Source: Streptomyces sp. HB132 (lineage in GTDB: Bacteria; Actinomycetota; Actinomycetes; Streptomycetales; Streptomycetaceae). Taken from it: a stretch of DNA of 64,000 bases. The number at the start of each line of letters is the position of its first letter. The first letter of the stretch is position 1. Location of the stretch: the NCBI RefSeq assembly GCF_016909575.1, contig NZ_JAFBGA010000005.1, positions 62,001 through 126,000 on the forward strand. The letters run 5' to 3'. Shown piece by piece: positions 8,859 through 16,238 of the stretch. The translations under genes and the position numbers were made by a program. The notes under the pieces are model-generated. The model did no database searches. It was not told where the DNA came from and saw only the letters and a program-made list of their open reading frames with translations.

Positions 8859-9663
8859 CTCCGGCCGGTCGCGGACACACGGCCAGGAGCTCTTCCAGGT
8901 GTTCCTGGGGGTCCCAGGTGACCCACGAGGTGGGGCCGTCGGCTCGCACATCGAAGCGTGCACCGCGTGTCAGATGCAGGCGCCAGGCCAGCCGGAGCGG
9001 CTGGTCGGGTGGGGCGCACCGGCCGAGGCGCTGGGGCCGCACCATCCAGGTGCGTCCCCACCGGGTCGGCAGGACCGGGGCGTCGTCCAGCAGGCCGGCG
9101 TCCAGCCACGGCAGCAGGGGCAGACTGCGCTCCCGGATGCCGACCGGGCGCCCGTAGGAGTACAGGCGCGCCTTGTGCCGCCGGTCCGTGACGAGCAGGT
9201 CGTCGGAGACGAACACCCAGCCGAGTCGCAGGAGATGAAGGAGTACGAGCGACTTTCCGGCTCCGCTGTCCCCGGTGATCGCGAGTGCCCGGGCGCTGCC
9301 GTCGGGTGCCGCCACCGCGGCGCCGTGCCGGAGGTGCACGAGGTCGCGGAGCGGAGGCAGCCCGAAGGGTGGCACGGGCGAGGGCCGCCGGGCGTGCTCC
9401 CCCCATTCCTCATAGAGCCGCCACGGCCCTGTGGTCGTGCGCCACCGGACCCGCTTCACCGCCGCCGTGCCGAGTGCTTCCGTGAAGGAGCCGCCGCTCT
9501 CCGTCTCCAGACGCACCACCAGCCCCGCCGGCGAGTCATGGTCTACGAGGTGATCGCTGAGGTAGTAGCGCAGATGGGCCACGTCGGCGGGATCCGGGCA
9601 GCGGAACTCCACGGTGACGTCCCGGAACCGGGCTGCCACCGCCATGGCGCCGGGTTCAGGCAT
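8836..9663 (-). CDS. HPr kinase-like P-loop protein A
   Basis: 275 aa. The N-terminal part (1-115) has no clear domain. A P-loop GDSGAGKS at 131-138 is followed by GWVFVSDDLLVTDRR, the Asp-Asp pair expected in HPrK/PEPCK-like kinases. The C-terminal portion carries Trp/Arg-rich strands. The start at 9663 overlaps the radical SAM gene by 8 bp, so the two are coupled. The family relation suggests phosphotransfer onto the peptide or a partner. There is no PTS HPr gene nearby, so a sugar-PTS role is unlikely. Confidence 0.68.
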   Translation of the reverse strand: MPEPGAMAVAARFRDVTVEFRCPDPADVAHLRYYLSDHLVDHDSPAGLVVRLETESGGSFTEALGTAAVKRVRWRTTTGPWRLYEEWGEHARRPSPVPPFGLPPLRDLVHLRHGAAVAAPDGSARALAITGDSGAGKSLVLLHLLRLGWVFVSDDLLVTDRRHKARLYSYGRPVGIRERSLPLLPWLDAGLLDDAPVLPTRWGRTWMVRPQRLGRCAPPDQPLRLAWRLHLTRGARFDVRADGPTSWVTWDPQEHLEELLAVCPRPAGDGGACAA

Positions 9664-11209
9664 CGAGGCCGGCCTCCATCCCCTGCTCGCGCTGCCAGGC
9701 GATGAGCTCCTCGCTGATCTCCCGCCGGTCGACGCGGTACTCCGGCTCCTGGGCGGGCAGTCCGTGGACCCGGCTGGGGATCAGGGAGCAGGCGTGCTCC
9801 TGCGGGCTGAGGATGCTGTCGAACATCCGCCACGGGAACTCGACGCTCAGCCCCAGCCCCTCGCGCTCGTCCCACAGCCCGCTGCCGGGGCGCAACTCGC
9901 ACTCGGTGAGGTACTTGGGCGCCGGGAGACCCGCCCGGCGATGGGCGCGGATCTCGTCGAGCAGGCGGCGGCGGTGATCGGGGGTCTCCTTCGGGTGGCC
10001 GATCATCACGCCCCACACACTGTGCATCCCGAAGTCCCGGGCCGCGTAGAGCATGCGAACGCCCTCCTCGACGGTCTGCCGCTTGTTCATCAGGTCGAGG
10101 TGGTCGTCAAGCAGCGTCTCGATGCCGAGCTGGACCGTGACCCGGCCCAGCGCCGCGAGCCGGCCGAGCCTCTCCCGGCCGAAGTCGGGCCTGATCTCGC
10201 AGAACACGCGGTAGTCGTGCTGCTGACCGGAGTCGGCGATCGCCTGGACCAGCCGGGGCGGCAGCGCGGTGTCGAGGAACTGGAACCGGCGCTGCCCGTA
10301 CGTCCTCGCCAGATGGTCCATCTCCGCAAGGACGCGCCACGGGTCGTGCATCTTGAACCGGGCGTCATAGGAGTCGTTGAAGTTGCAGAAGTCGCACCGG
10401 TCCCAATAGCAGCCGCGGGACACCTCCATGCTCACCACCAGCCGGTCGCGCAGCCACGGCCGGCGCAGACCCGCCTCCACCAGCGCGGACTGCTCCGCGT
10501 ACCCGTCCTTGAAGGTGTGTGCGCGTCCGGCGACCAGCCGCCGCCGGCCGCCGAGCGCGTGTTCCAGTGCGTCGGCGAGGACGTCCTCCGCCTCGCCGTA
10601 CACCACGACGTCCACCTCCTCGTGCAGCGCGAGGACGTCGCGGGCGACCTGGACGGAGCCGAAGTAGCCGCCGAGCACGACGCGGGGCCGGGGCACTCCC
10701 CTCTCCCCTGCGACGCGCGCGACACGGCGGGCCAGGAGCAGACTGGGCAGCAACTGGAAGTGGGTGCTCGTCAGGCAGAGCACCTCGGTACCGACGAGAC
10801 GCTCGGCCAGCCGGTCGAGGTAGCCGTCGAACGACTCCCGCAGCAGGGCCTCCTCCTCCCCCGTGGCGAGGAACTCCGTACGCGCCAGCTCCTCGCGCTC
10901 CGCCCGGTGTGCGGCGCCCGGCGGCGACCACAGAGGCAGCAGCGCGACGTCGGAGGCGAAGTGCCGGTTGGTGAACAGCTTGTACGCGCTCTCCGTCAGG
11001 CCCCCGCTCCGCGCATGGGCGTAGAACTCCATGTGCGCCGGGACGAACCGGGCACGGCATCCCAGCTGCCGCAGCCGCCGGGTGATGAGCACGGCCGGAT
11101 AGCAGGTCGCGAAGGGGGTGAAGAACGGTAGCGAGACCACCGCCACGGTGACCGCGGGCGCCGTGCGGGCCACCGGTGTCAGCGGCAGGAGTGCGGGGCT
11201 CTGCGTCAT
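9656..11209 (-). CDS. B12-type radical SAM enzyme with C-x4-C-x2-C motif
   Basis: 517 aa. Residues 20-250 have the alternating-strand pattern of the B12-binding fold seen in this superfamily (VVLGGYFGSVQVARDVLAL). The radical SAM core begins SMEVSRGCYWDRCDFCNFND, with Cys267, Cys272 and Cys275, spaced C-x4-C-x2-C rather than C-x3-C-x2-C. A later strand reads VTVQLGIETLLDDHLDLMN. It resembles RiPP-maturation radical SAM proteins that carry extra residues between the first two Cys. The ATG at 11209 has AAGGA 8 bases upstream. It lies directly after the precursor gene and hairpin, and probably modifies the peptide (methylation or cross-link). Confidence 0.78.
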   Translation of the reverse strand: MTQSPALLPLTPVARTAPAVTVAVVSLPFFTPFATCYPAVLITRRLRQLGCRARFVPAHMEFYAHARSGGLTESAYKLFTNRHFASDVALLPLWSPPGAAHRAEREELARTEFLATGEEEALLRESFDGYLDRLAERLVGTEVLCLTSTHFQLLPSLLLARRVARVAGERGVPRPRVVLGGYFGSVQVARDVLALHEEVDVVVYGEAEDVLADALEHALGGRRRLVAGRAHTFKDGYAEQSALVEAGLRRPWLRDRLVVSMEVSRGCYWDRCDFCNFNDSYDARFKMHDPWRVLAEMDHLARTYGQRRFQFLDTALPPRLVQAIADSGQQHDYRVFCEIRPDFGRERLGRLAALGRVTVQLGIETLLDDHLDLMNKRQTVEEGVRMLYAARDFGMHSVWGVMIGHPKETPDHRRRLLDEIRAHRRAGLPAPKYLTECELRPGSGLWDEREGLGLSVEFPWRMFDSILSPQEHACSLIPSRVHGLPAQEPEYRVDRREISEELIAWQREQGMEAGLDA

Positions 11210-11263
11210 CGGTGTCCTTCCGCGCGCCGCTCCGTCGGAGCGTGGTGTGCGCGATGATGGGTG

Positions 11264-11304
11264 CGGATCCGGTGCACCGGCTTGGCCCCGGTGCACCGGA
11301 TCCG
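11264..11304 (-). terminator. hairpin after the precursor gene (attenuator or mRNA-stabilising)
   Basis: A 17-bp perfect stem joins 11264-11280 (cggatccggtgcaccgg) with 11288-11304, with a 7-nt loop. It sits between the precursor stop (11319) and the second radical SAM start (11209). No U-tract follows on the minus strand. It could partly terminate transcription or protect the 3' end of the precursor message. Confidence 0.7.
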
Positions 11305-11318
11305 ACCTGCGGGGCGGG

Positions 11319-11444
11319 TCAGTCCACGACGAACTGCTTGTGCAGACCGGAGGCCATGATGGCCTCCTCGATGGTGGGCTCGAAGAATCCGTCGTCCTCG
11401 AACTCCACCTCCGCTTCGGCGGTGTTGAGCTGCTCCCCTTCCAT
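11319..11444 (-). CDS. RiPP precursor peptide (candidate)
   Basis: A 41-aa ORF with an excellent site: AGGAGGTG lies 8 bases before the ATG at 11444. It starts MEGEQLNTAEAEVEFEDDGF, is strongly acidic through residue 27, and ends EEAIMASGLHKQFVVD. The acidic leader followed by a less charged tail suggests a leader-core layout, with the core within about the last 12-20 residues (possible targets Ser, His, Lys, Phe and Val). It sits between two radical SAM genes and before kinases, transporter and protease. The short ORF is in normal codon bias. No homologue is recognised, so precursor status is inferred from context. Confidence 0.75.
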   Translation of the reverse strand: MEGEQLNTAEAEVEFEDDGFFEPTIEEAIMASGLHKQFVVD

Positions 11445-11449
11445 GTGAT

Positions 11450-13783
11450 TCACCTCCTCTCGGCGAGTGGTTGCGTCGACCTGTCCGGCGTCTCGACGGA
11501 CAGGAGTCTGTTGACCAGCAGCCGCCACACGAAGGTGCGCAACTTCGGTACGGACCCGTGGGCGCAGCGCCCGGCCAGATCGGCCCATGAGCTGCCGCCG
11601 TCGCCAACGAGGCGGGCCACGGCGGCGCCCGACACGGACAACCGCAGCCGCTGCCCGGTGATCCGGGAAGCCAGGAGGACATCGGCGGCCTCGGTGACAA
11701 GCCGCGTGCCGGGGCCGAGGCGCAGCAGCAGATCGCCGGTCAGCTGGGCGGCGGAGTTCAGCAGGCCGGCGCCCGGCTCGGCAGGCTCCAGGCAGCGGTG
11801 GTGCAGCGCGGCCCGCACCAGAGCGCGCTCCGAGGAGTCGCAGCACAGCTCCGCCGCCGCCGCGGGCATGCCGTCCAGCAGTCTGCTGGGGAGGCTGAGA
11901 AGGGCGCCTTCCCGCGGCTCGTACAACAGGGTCCGTTCGCCCTCGCGGAGCCGGACGACCCAGCCTTGCGCGGGTCGCAGCGGAATGCGGTCCCAATCAG
12001 GTCCGGGGCACGGGACTTGCGGCGGGTCGTCGCCGTCGCGCCCGGCCGTGCGCCGGGCGGCCGCCCGCAGGAAGACGACCTCCTCGGCGGGCCGGTCCTG
12101 GTCCCCGAAGGCGCTGCCGAGGATGCGGTCGGTCCGGGCGGCGACGTCCCGGTCCTCGGCGCTGGCGGGTTCGGGCAGCGGGCCCACGTAGTCGTAGCGC
12201 AGTGCCATCTGCAGGTCGTCGGCCGGGTTCTGGTGGAGCACCCGTACCTGGAACAGGTCCGGAGTGGCGGCGACCGGGGACAGGGCGTCGAGGACGAACG
12301 GGCCGATCCCGAAGGTACTGTCCGGCACCGCGTACCGCTCGCGCGAGCGGGCCAGCGTAGCCGCCGCGAACTCCACCGTGCGGGCCGTCTGCCAGCGCGC
12401 CTCACCGGGGAACCCGGCGATCCCGAACAGGTGCACGCTGACGCCGGAGGCGAGGAGCGCGTCCAGGTTGGGCGCGATCCAGGACGCCTTGATGTCTTTG
12501 CGCATCCGGTCCAGGACGTCCTGGTTGTACGACTCCAGCCCCAGGTCGAGACGACGGCAGCCGGCCGTGTACAGCGCGTCCGTCAGCCGGCGGTCGATCG
12601 TCGGCGAGAACCGGGTCTCGCCGTACCAGAGGTAGTCGCGGTCGGCGAGTCCGTGCGCCAGAGCCCGCATGCTGCGGACGGTCAGGATCTCGTCCACGAA
12701 CTGGAAGTGGCGGGTGCCGTGGCGCCGGTGCAGCTCGTCCATCTCGGCGACGACGGCCTCCGGCGCGCGGATGCGGAACTTGTCGGAGGCGAAGGGAATC
12801 GCGCAGAAGGCGCACTTCCAGGCGCAGCTGCGGGAGGCGATCACCGGGAGCACCGGCCCCGGCGCCAGGTAGCCGTCGGCCAGCGGGTGGTCGGTGAAGT
12901 CCGGTACGGGCAGCTCGCCCAGCGAGGCGGTGGCGGAAGGGCACCGGTGCAGTTCGTCACCGTCCGGTACGACGATGCCGGGCACGCCGTGCAGGGACCG
13001 GCCGGACAGGAGCCGGTCGACGAGATCGACGATCGACTCCTCGCCCTCGTAGCAGACCAGGGAGTCGATCAGTTCGAAGAACGGGTGGCCCGGCCGGAGC
13101 CGGTCCGCGATCCGGGTGACGAAGTTCCCTCCGACGGTGATGTGTACCTCGGGTCGCTCCCGCTTGATGAGACGCGCGGCGGTCAGTGCGGCGATGAGCT
13201 GGGAGTCGGCGGAGACGGAGAGACCGACCACCTCCAGGTCCGGCAGTGCGCGCAGCCGGGGCACGAGGACGCGCTCGAAGACGTGCACGTACGGGTTGTG
13301 CACCGTGTCTGCCACGGCGCGCATGGCCTGTCGGCTGGAGACCGGACGGTGTCGCAGGTCGAACCGGTCGAAGTTCAGCTCAGCACCCGGGGTCAGGGCC
13401 GCGATCCCGTCCAGCACGGCCTGGCAGACGGCTGTGGCGGCCCTGTGGCCGTCGACGTCGGTGATGCTCTCGGGTGAGCGCAGGAAGGCTGCCGCACGGT
13501 CCACCGACGAGCGGGCCGCCTCGAACTGGTCGCGGGCCCGGGGACCGAGTACCTGGTCGCACTCGGCGGCGTAGCCACCGGCCCCGTCGGGACTGAGGAG
13601 ATGGCGCATCGTCTCGGCCGACAGGTCCAGCGCGGACGCCGCCACGTGGTGCCGGCGCAGCACCGCCAGCAGCAGGGGGACGGCGAGGTGCGGTGCGTAC
13701 GGGTTCCACAGCGGCGGGTTGATCAGCAGTACCCGGGACGAGCCGGGCCGGTGGTCCGGAGGAATGGGCATGTGCGCGGGCAT
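11450..13783 (-). CDS. B12-type radical SAM enzyme with C-terminal RRE-like tail
   Basis: 777 aa. The N-terminal cobalamin-binding-like fold (RVLLINPPLWNPYAPHLAVP, then LEVVGLSVSADSQ and VHITVGGNF) lacks an evident D-x-H-x-x-G, as in many radical SAM C-methylases. The radical SAM core has Cys320, Cys324 and Cys327 in CAWKCAFC, and later LDLGLESYNQDVLDRM. The last 190 residues are unusual: two short beta-rich stretches (GWVVRLREGERTLLYEPREG; GTRLVTEAADVLLASRI) resemble PqqD-type peptide-recognition elements. ATG at 13783 has GAGGTGA upstream. The gene stops 5 bp before the precursor start, so the two are in one message. Confidence 0.8.
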   Translation of the reverse strand: MPAHMPIPPDHRPGSSRVLLINPPLWNPYAPHLAVPLLLAVLRRHHVAASALDLSAETMRHLLSPDGAGGYAAECDQVLGPRARDQFEAARSSVDRAAAFLRSPESITDVDGHRAATAVCQAVLDGIAALTPGAELNFDRFDLRHRPVSSRQAMRAVADTVHNPYVHVFERVLVPRLRALPDLEVVGLSVSADSQLIAALTAARLIKRERPEVHITVGGNFVTRIADRLRPGHPFFELIDSLVCYEGEESIVDLVDRLLSGRSLHGVPGIVVPDGDELHRCPSATASLGELPVPDFTDHPLADGYLAPGPVLPVIASRSCAWKCAFCAIPFASDKFRIRAPEAVVAEMDELHRRHGTRHFQFVDEILTVRSMRALAHGLADRDYLWYGETRFSPTIDRRLTDALYTAGCRRLDLGLESYNQDVLDRMRKDIKASWIAPNLDALLASGVSVHLFGIAGFPGEARWQTARTVEFAAATLARSRERYAVPDSTFGIGPFVLDALSPVAATPDLFQVRVLHQNPADDLQMALRYDYVGPLPEPASAEDRDVAARTDRILGSAFGDQDRPAEEVVFLRAAARRTAGRDGDDPPQVPCPGPDWDRIPLRPAQGWVVRLREGERTLLYEPREGALLSLPSRLLDGMPAAAAELCCDSSERALVRAALHHRCLEPAEPGAGLLNSAAQLTGDLLLRLGPGTRLVTEAADVLLASRITGQRLRLSVSGAAVARLVGDGGSSWADLAGRCAHGSVPKLRTFVWRLLVNRLLSVETPDRSTQPLAERR

Positions 13784-13840
13784 GGGCTCACCTCGCCCCC
13801 TCGCGGGGGAATCAGGCGGGTGTGGGCGCGGTACGGGCTC

Positions 13841-14746
13841 TCAGGAGCGGTCGGTGTACGTGCCTTCGCCGTTCCAGCGGGCGATGCGGCCGGGTACGAA
13901 TGTCTTCCGCACCGTGTTCTCGTCCGGTATCCAGGCGCGCCCCAGAAACCGGCGCGTCAATTCTTCGAGAGGGCTTTTGCCCTCCGGGCCGTCAGTGAGA
14001 TTCATGGGCTCGTTCAGGGCGACTACCGGATTCGATATGAATCTGGGCCGACCCCGGCTATTGGGTGCCGACTGGTGTGCGGTCAGCGGATGCAGGAGCC
14101 AGGCGTCCCCCGCTTTTCCGGTGAGCGAAAGGCGGTCGTCCGACGTGCCGACATGATCCCGGGTGGGAATGTGCGCGCTGGTCATTCCGCACGGATGCTC
14201 GGCCAGTTGACGGAGAATGCCCCTCGTGGCCGAGGGCGCCGCGAGAGTGGCCCCCTCGCCCTCGCCGACATCGGACCAGAGGATGAACAGCAGCAGTGCC
14301 TGTTCGGGGCTGTCGGGGTGGTGCACGAAGAAGTCACCGTCCACGTGCCAGCTCTCGGACAGCTGCGTGGTGCGGAAATTGCAGATCAGAGCGTTGCTGA
14401 GGCGGACGGGCCGTCGGATCCGGCCGGCGCCGCCGAGGAGCGTGCAGACGGCCGACCAGAGCACGGGAGCCACGTCCGCGAGGTCCGCCACACGGCTCGG
14501 AGGCAGCGAGGTGAGGCCCGCCGGGACGGTGAGCCGACCGTCCGTGGACAGCCCCTCGCGCCGGAGAGTTGTCTCGAAAAGCGTCCGGAGTCGGGAACCA
14601 GGTGTGAGGTCCACGGCATTTCTTACCCGGACATATCCATTCCGGACGAAAGAGGCCGCGATCTTCTCGAGCGAAATCGCGGAAACGCGTGCGCTCTCGT
14701 AGGGGTGAGAAAGGGATTCCTGGGAGGGCGTGGAAACATTCGTCAA
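13841..14746 (-). CDS. phytanoyl-CoA dioxygenase (PhyH) family protein
   Basis: 301 aa. A 2OG/Fe(II) site is visible: SWHVDGDFF gives H-x-D, a distal His lies in AWLLHPLTAHQSAPN, and an Arg follows in GRPRFISNP. The size suits PhyH small-molecule hydroxylases. The only good start in frame is a TTG at 14746, preceded by a CGGGGG stretch. A nearby ATG at 14739 is in another frame and is not used. It is the first gene of the operon, 57 bp before the first radical SAM gene. It probably hydroxylates the peptide or a building block; substrate unknown. Confidence 0.78.
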   Translation of the reverse strand: MTNVSTPSQESLSHPYESARVSAISLEKIAASFVRNGYVRVRNAVDLTPGSRLRTLFETTLRREGLSTDGRLTVPAGLTSLPPSRVADLADVAPVLWSAVCTLLGGAGRIRRPVRLSNALICNFRTTQLSESWHVDGDFFVHHPDSPEQALLLFILWSDVGEGEGATLAAPSATRGILRQLAEHPCGMTSAHIPTRDHVGTSDDRLSLTGKAGDAWLLHPLTAHQSAPNSRGRPRFISNPVVALNEPMNLTDGPEGKSPLEELTRRFLGRAWIPDENTVRKTFVPGRIARWNGEGTYTDRS

Positions 14747-15434
14747 CGGAGCCCCCGTTGCTCGTCTGACTCGACCGCCGCGAGGCTAGCAACGCCCCGT
14801 TCGCAGCGTCAATGACCACGATCGGGTCCGCGTTCGAACCGCGCACAGCGCAAAGGGGACTTACTGTTTCCCAAACATGGAATTCCCGCCGTCCCGGTGG
14901 CCCGATCTGCCGGCCGCCGGGCGAGCCGTCTTCGGCCGCCGCACCGCTCGCACCGTGCGGTGCGGCTGCCGCTCACGCTCGGCAACCGGCACTATCGAGC
15001 CAGATCCACATCCTTTTCCTCGCCAGCCGGTTCGAACAAAACGGGGACGGATCCGACGCCGGGGTACGCGCCAGAGCCGGTCTCGCGTACGTCGTTCGGG
15101 CACCCGTTCGCCGAAAGGGCACCCCTGAGACGGTCCTGAAAGGAATTCCACGCCTCCATGCCGCCGCACTCGGGCCGGGCGTACGGGTTGCGCGACAGGG
15201 CGGGGAGGAGCACGACCGTGGACCCGGCAGCGCGTAGGGGCAAGCCGGTCGGTCAGGGAGCGGCAGGCCCGAACTCGTCGCCGCGTGAGTTGGCCTTCAC
15301 CGCCCGACTGGTCACGGCATGAGGAAGCGAGCGCCACCGACAGCACCGCCCCCTGCCTTTCACCCGGCGGCCTCCTGGAGGAGCCGGCAGGGAGGGCCGT
15401 ACGGAGGTGGAGGGCGGGATGGGAGACTGTCCGG
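14747..15434. other. intergenic, divergent promoter region
   Basis: The stretch between the minus-strand RiPP-like operon and the plus-strand RsbQ operon is lower in GC near 15000-15060. No gene recognised. It should contain both promoters, but I could not pick out convincing -10/-35 boxes. Confidence 0.45.
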
Positions 15435-16238
15435 ATGAATATCCGGAGCAGGAACAACATCACCGTCGCCGGGCGAGTGGACGGGCCGGTACTCCTGCTG
15501 GCACACGGGTTCGGATGCGACCAGAACATGTGGCGCCTGGTTCTCCCCGTCCTGGCCGAGAACTACCGGGTCGTGCTCTTCGACTACGTCGGATCAGGCC
15601 GCTCGGCCCCCGCGGCCTGGGACGAGGAGCGGTACAGCTCGCTGGAGGGCTACGCCCTCGACGTGCTCGAAGTCTGCGAGGAGCTGGACCTGCGCGATGT
15701 GACCTTCGTGGGGCATTCGGTCAGCGCCATGGTCGGGGTCCTCGCCGCAGCGCAGGCCCCGTCGCGGTTCTCCCGCCTGGTGATGGTCGCGCCCTCCCCG
15801 CGGTACATCGACGAGGAGGGGTACCGGGGCGGGTTCAGCGCGGAAGACATCGACGAGCTGCTGGAGTCCCTGGAATCGAACTACCTGGGATGGTCTGCGG
15901 CGATGGCCCCGGTCATCATGGGCAACGCGGACCGCCCGGAACTCGGCCAGGAACTGACCACCTCGTTCTGCGCGACCGACCCCGACATGGCGCGGGTCTT
16001 CGCCCGCACGACGTTCCTGTCCGACAGCCGTGCGGACCTGAAGACGCTGAGCGTGCCGACCCTGGTCCTGGAGTGCCGGCAGGACGTGATCGCCCCCCGC
16101 GAGGTGGGAGCCTACGTTCACGCCGCGATCCCAGGCAGCCGACTGGTCACGCTGGAGGCGACGGGGCACTGCCCCCAGCTGAGCGCTCCGGAGGCCACCG
16201 CCGCTGCGATCACCGACTTCGTCGGGACAACCGGATGA
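15435..16238 (+). CDS. rsbQ: RsbQ-like alpha/beta hydrolase
   Basis: 267 aa, matching Bacillus RsbQ along its whole length from memory: the HGFGCDQNMWR oxyanion segment, LFDYVGSG, catalytic Ser95 in GHSVSAM, ATDPDMARVFA, and His in EATGHCP. RsbQ makes or hydrolyses a cofactor needed by the RsbP phosphatase to sense energy stress. The ATG at 15435 has GGGAG upstream. It overlaps the rsbP-like start in ATGA, so the two proteins are co-translated, as in Bacillus. Confidence 0.88.
   Translation: MNIRSRNNITVAGRVDGPVLLLAHGFGCDQNMWRLVLPVLAENYRVVLFDYVGSGRSAPAAWDEERYSSLEGYALDVLEVCEELDLRDVTFVGHSVSAMVGVLAAAQAPSRFSRLVMVAPSPRYIDEEGYRGGFSAEDIDELLESLESNYLGWSAAMAPVIMGNADRPELGQELTTSFCATDPDMARVFARTTFLSDSRADLKTLSVPTLVLECRQDVIAPREVGAYVHAAIPGSRLVTLEATGHCPQLSAPEATAAAITDFVGTTG

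Noticed and set aside
11798..13477. 559-aa plus-strand frame opposite the first radical SAM gene
   Set aside because: No domain, Gly/Arg/Val-rich composition; the minus strand has cofactor motifs and ribosome site.
3812..14746. Lasso-peptide cluster
   Set aside because: HPrK-like proteins and an exporter fit, but there is no asparagine-synthetase-like cyclase and no PqqD/transglutaminase-type protease pair.
15407..16234. Possible N-terminal extension of the RsbP-like protein
   Set aside because: It overlaps the RsbQ-like gene in another frame; ATGA coupling at 16235 is clearly the real start.
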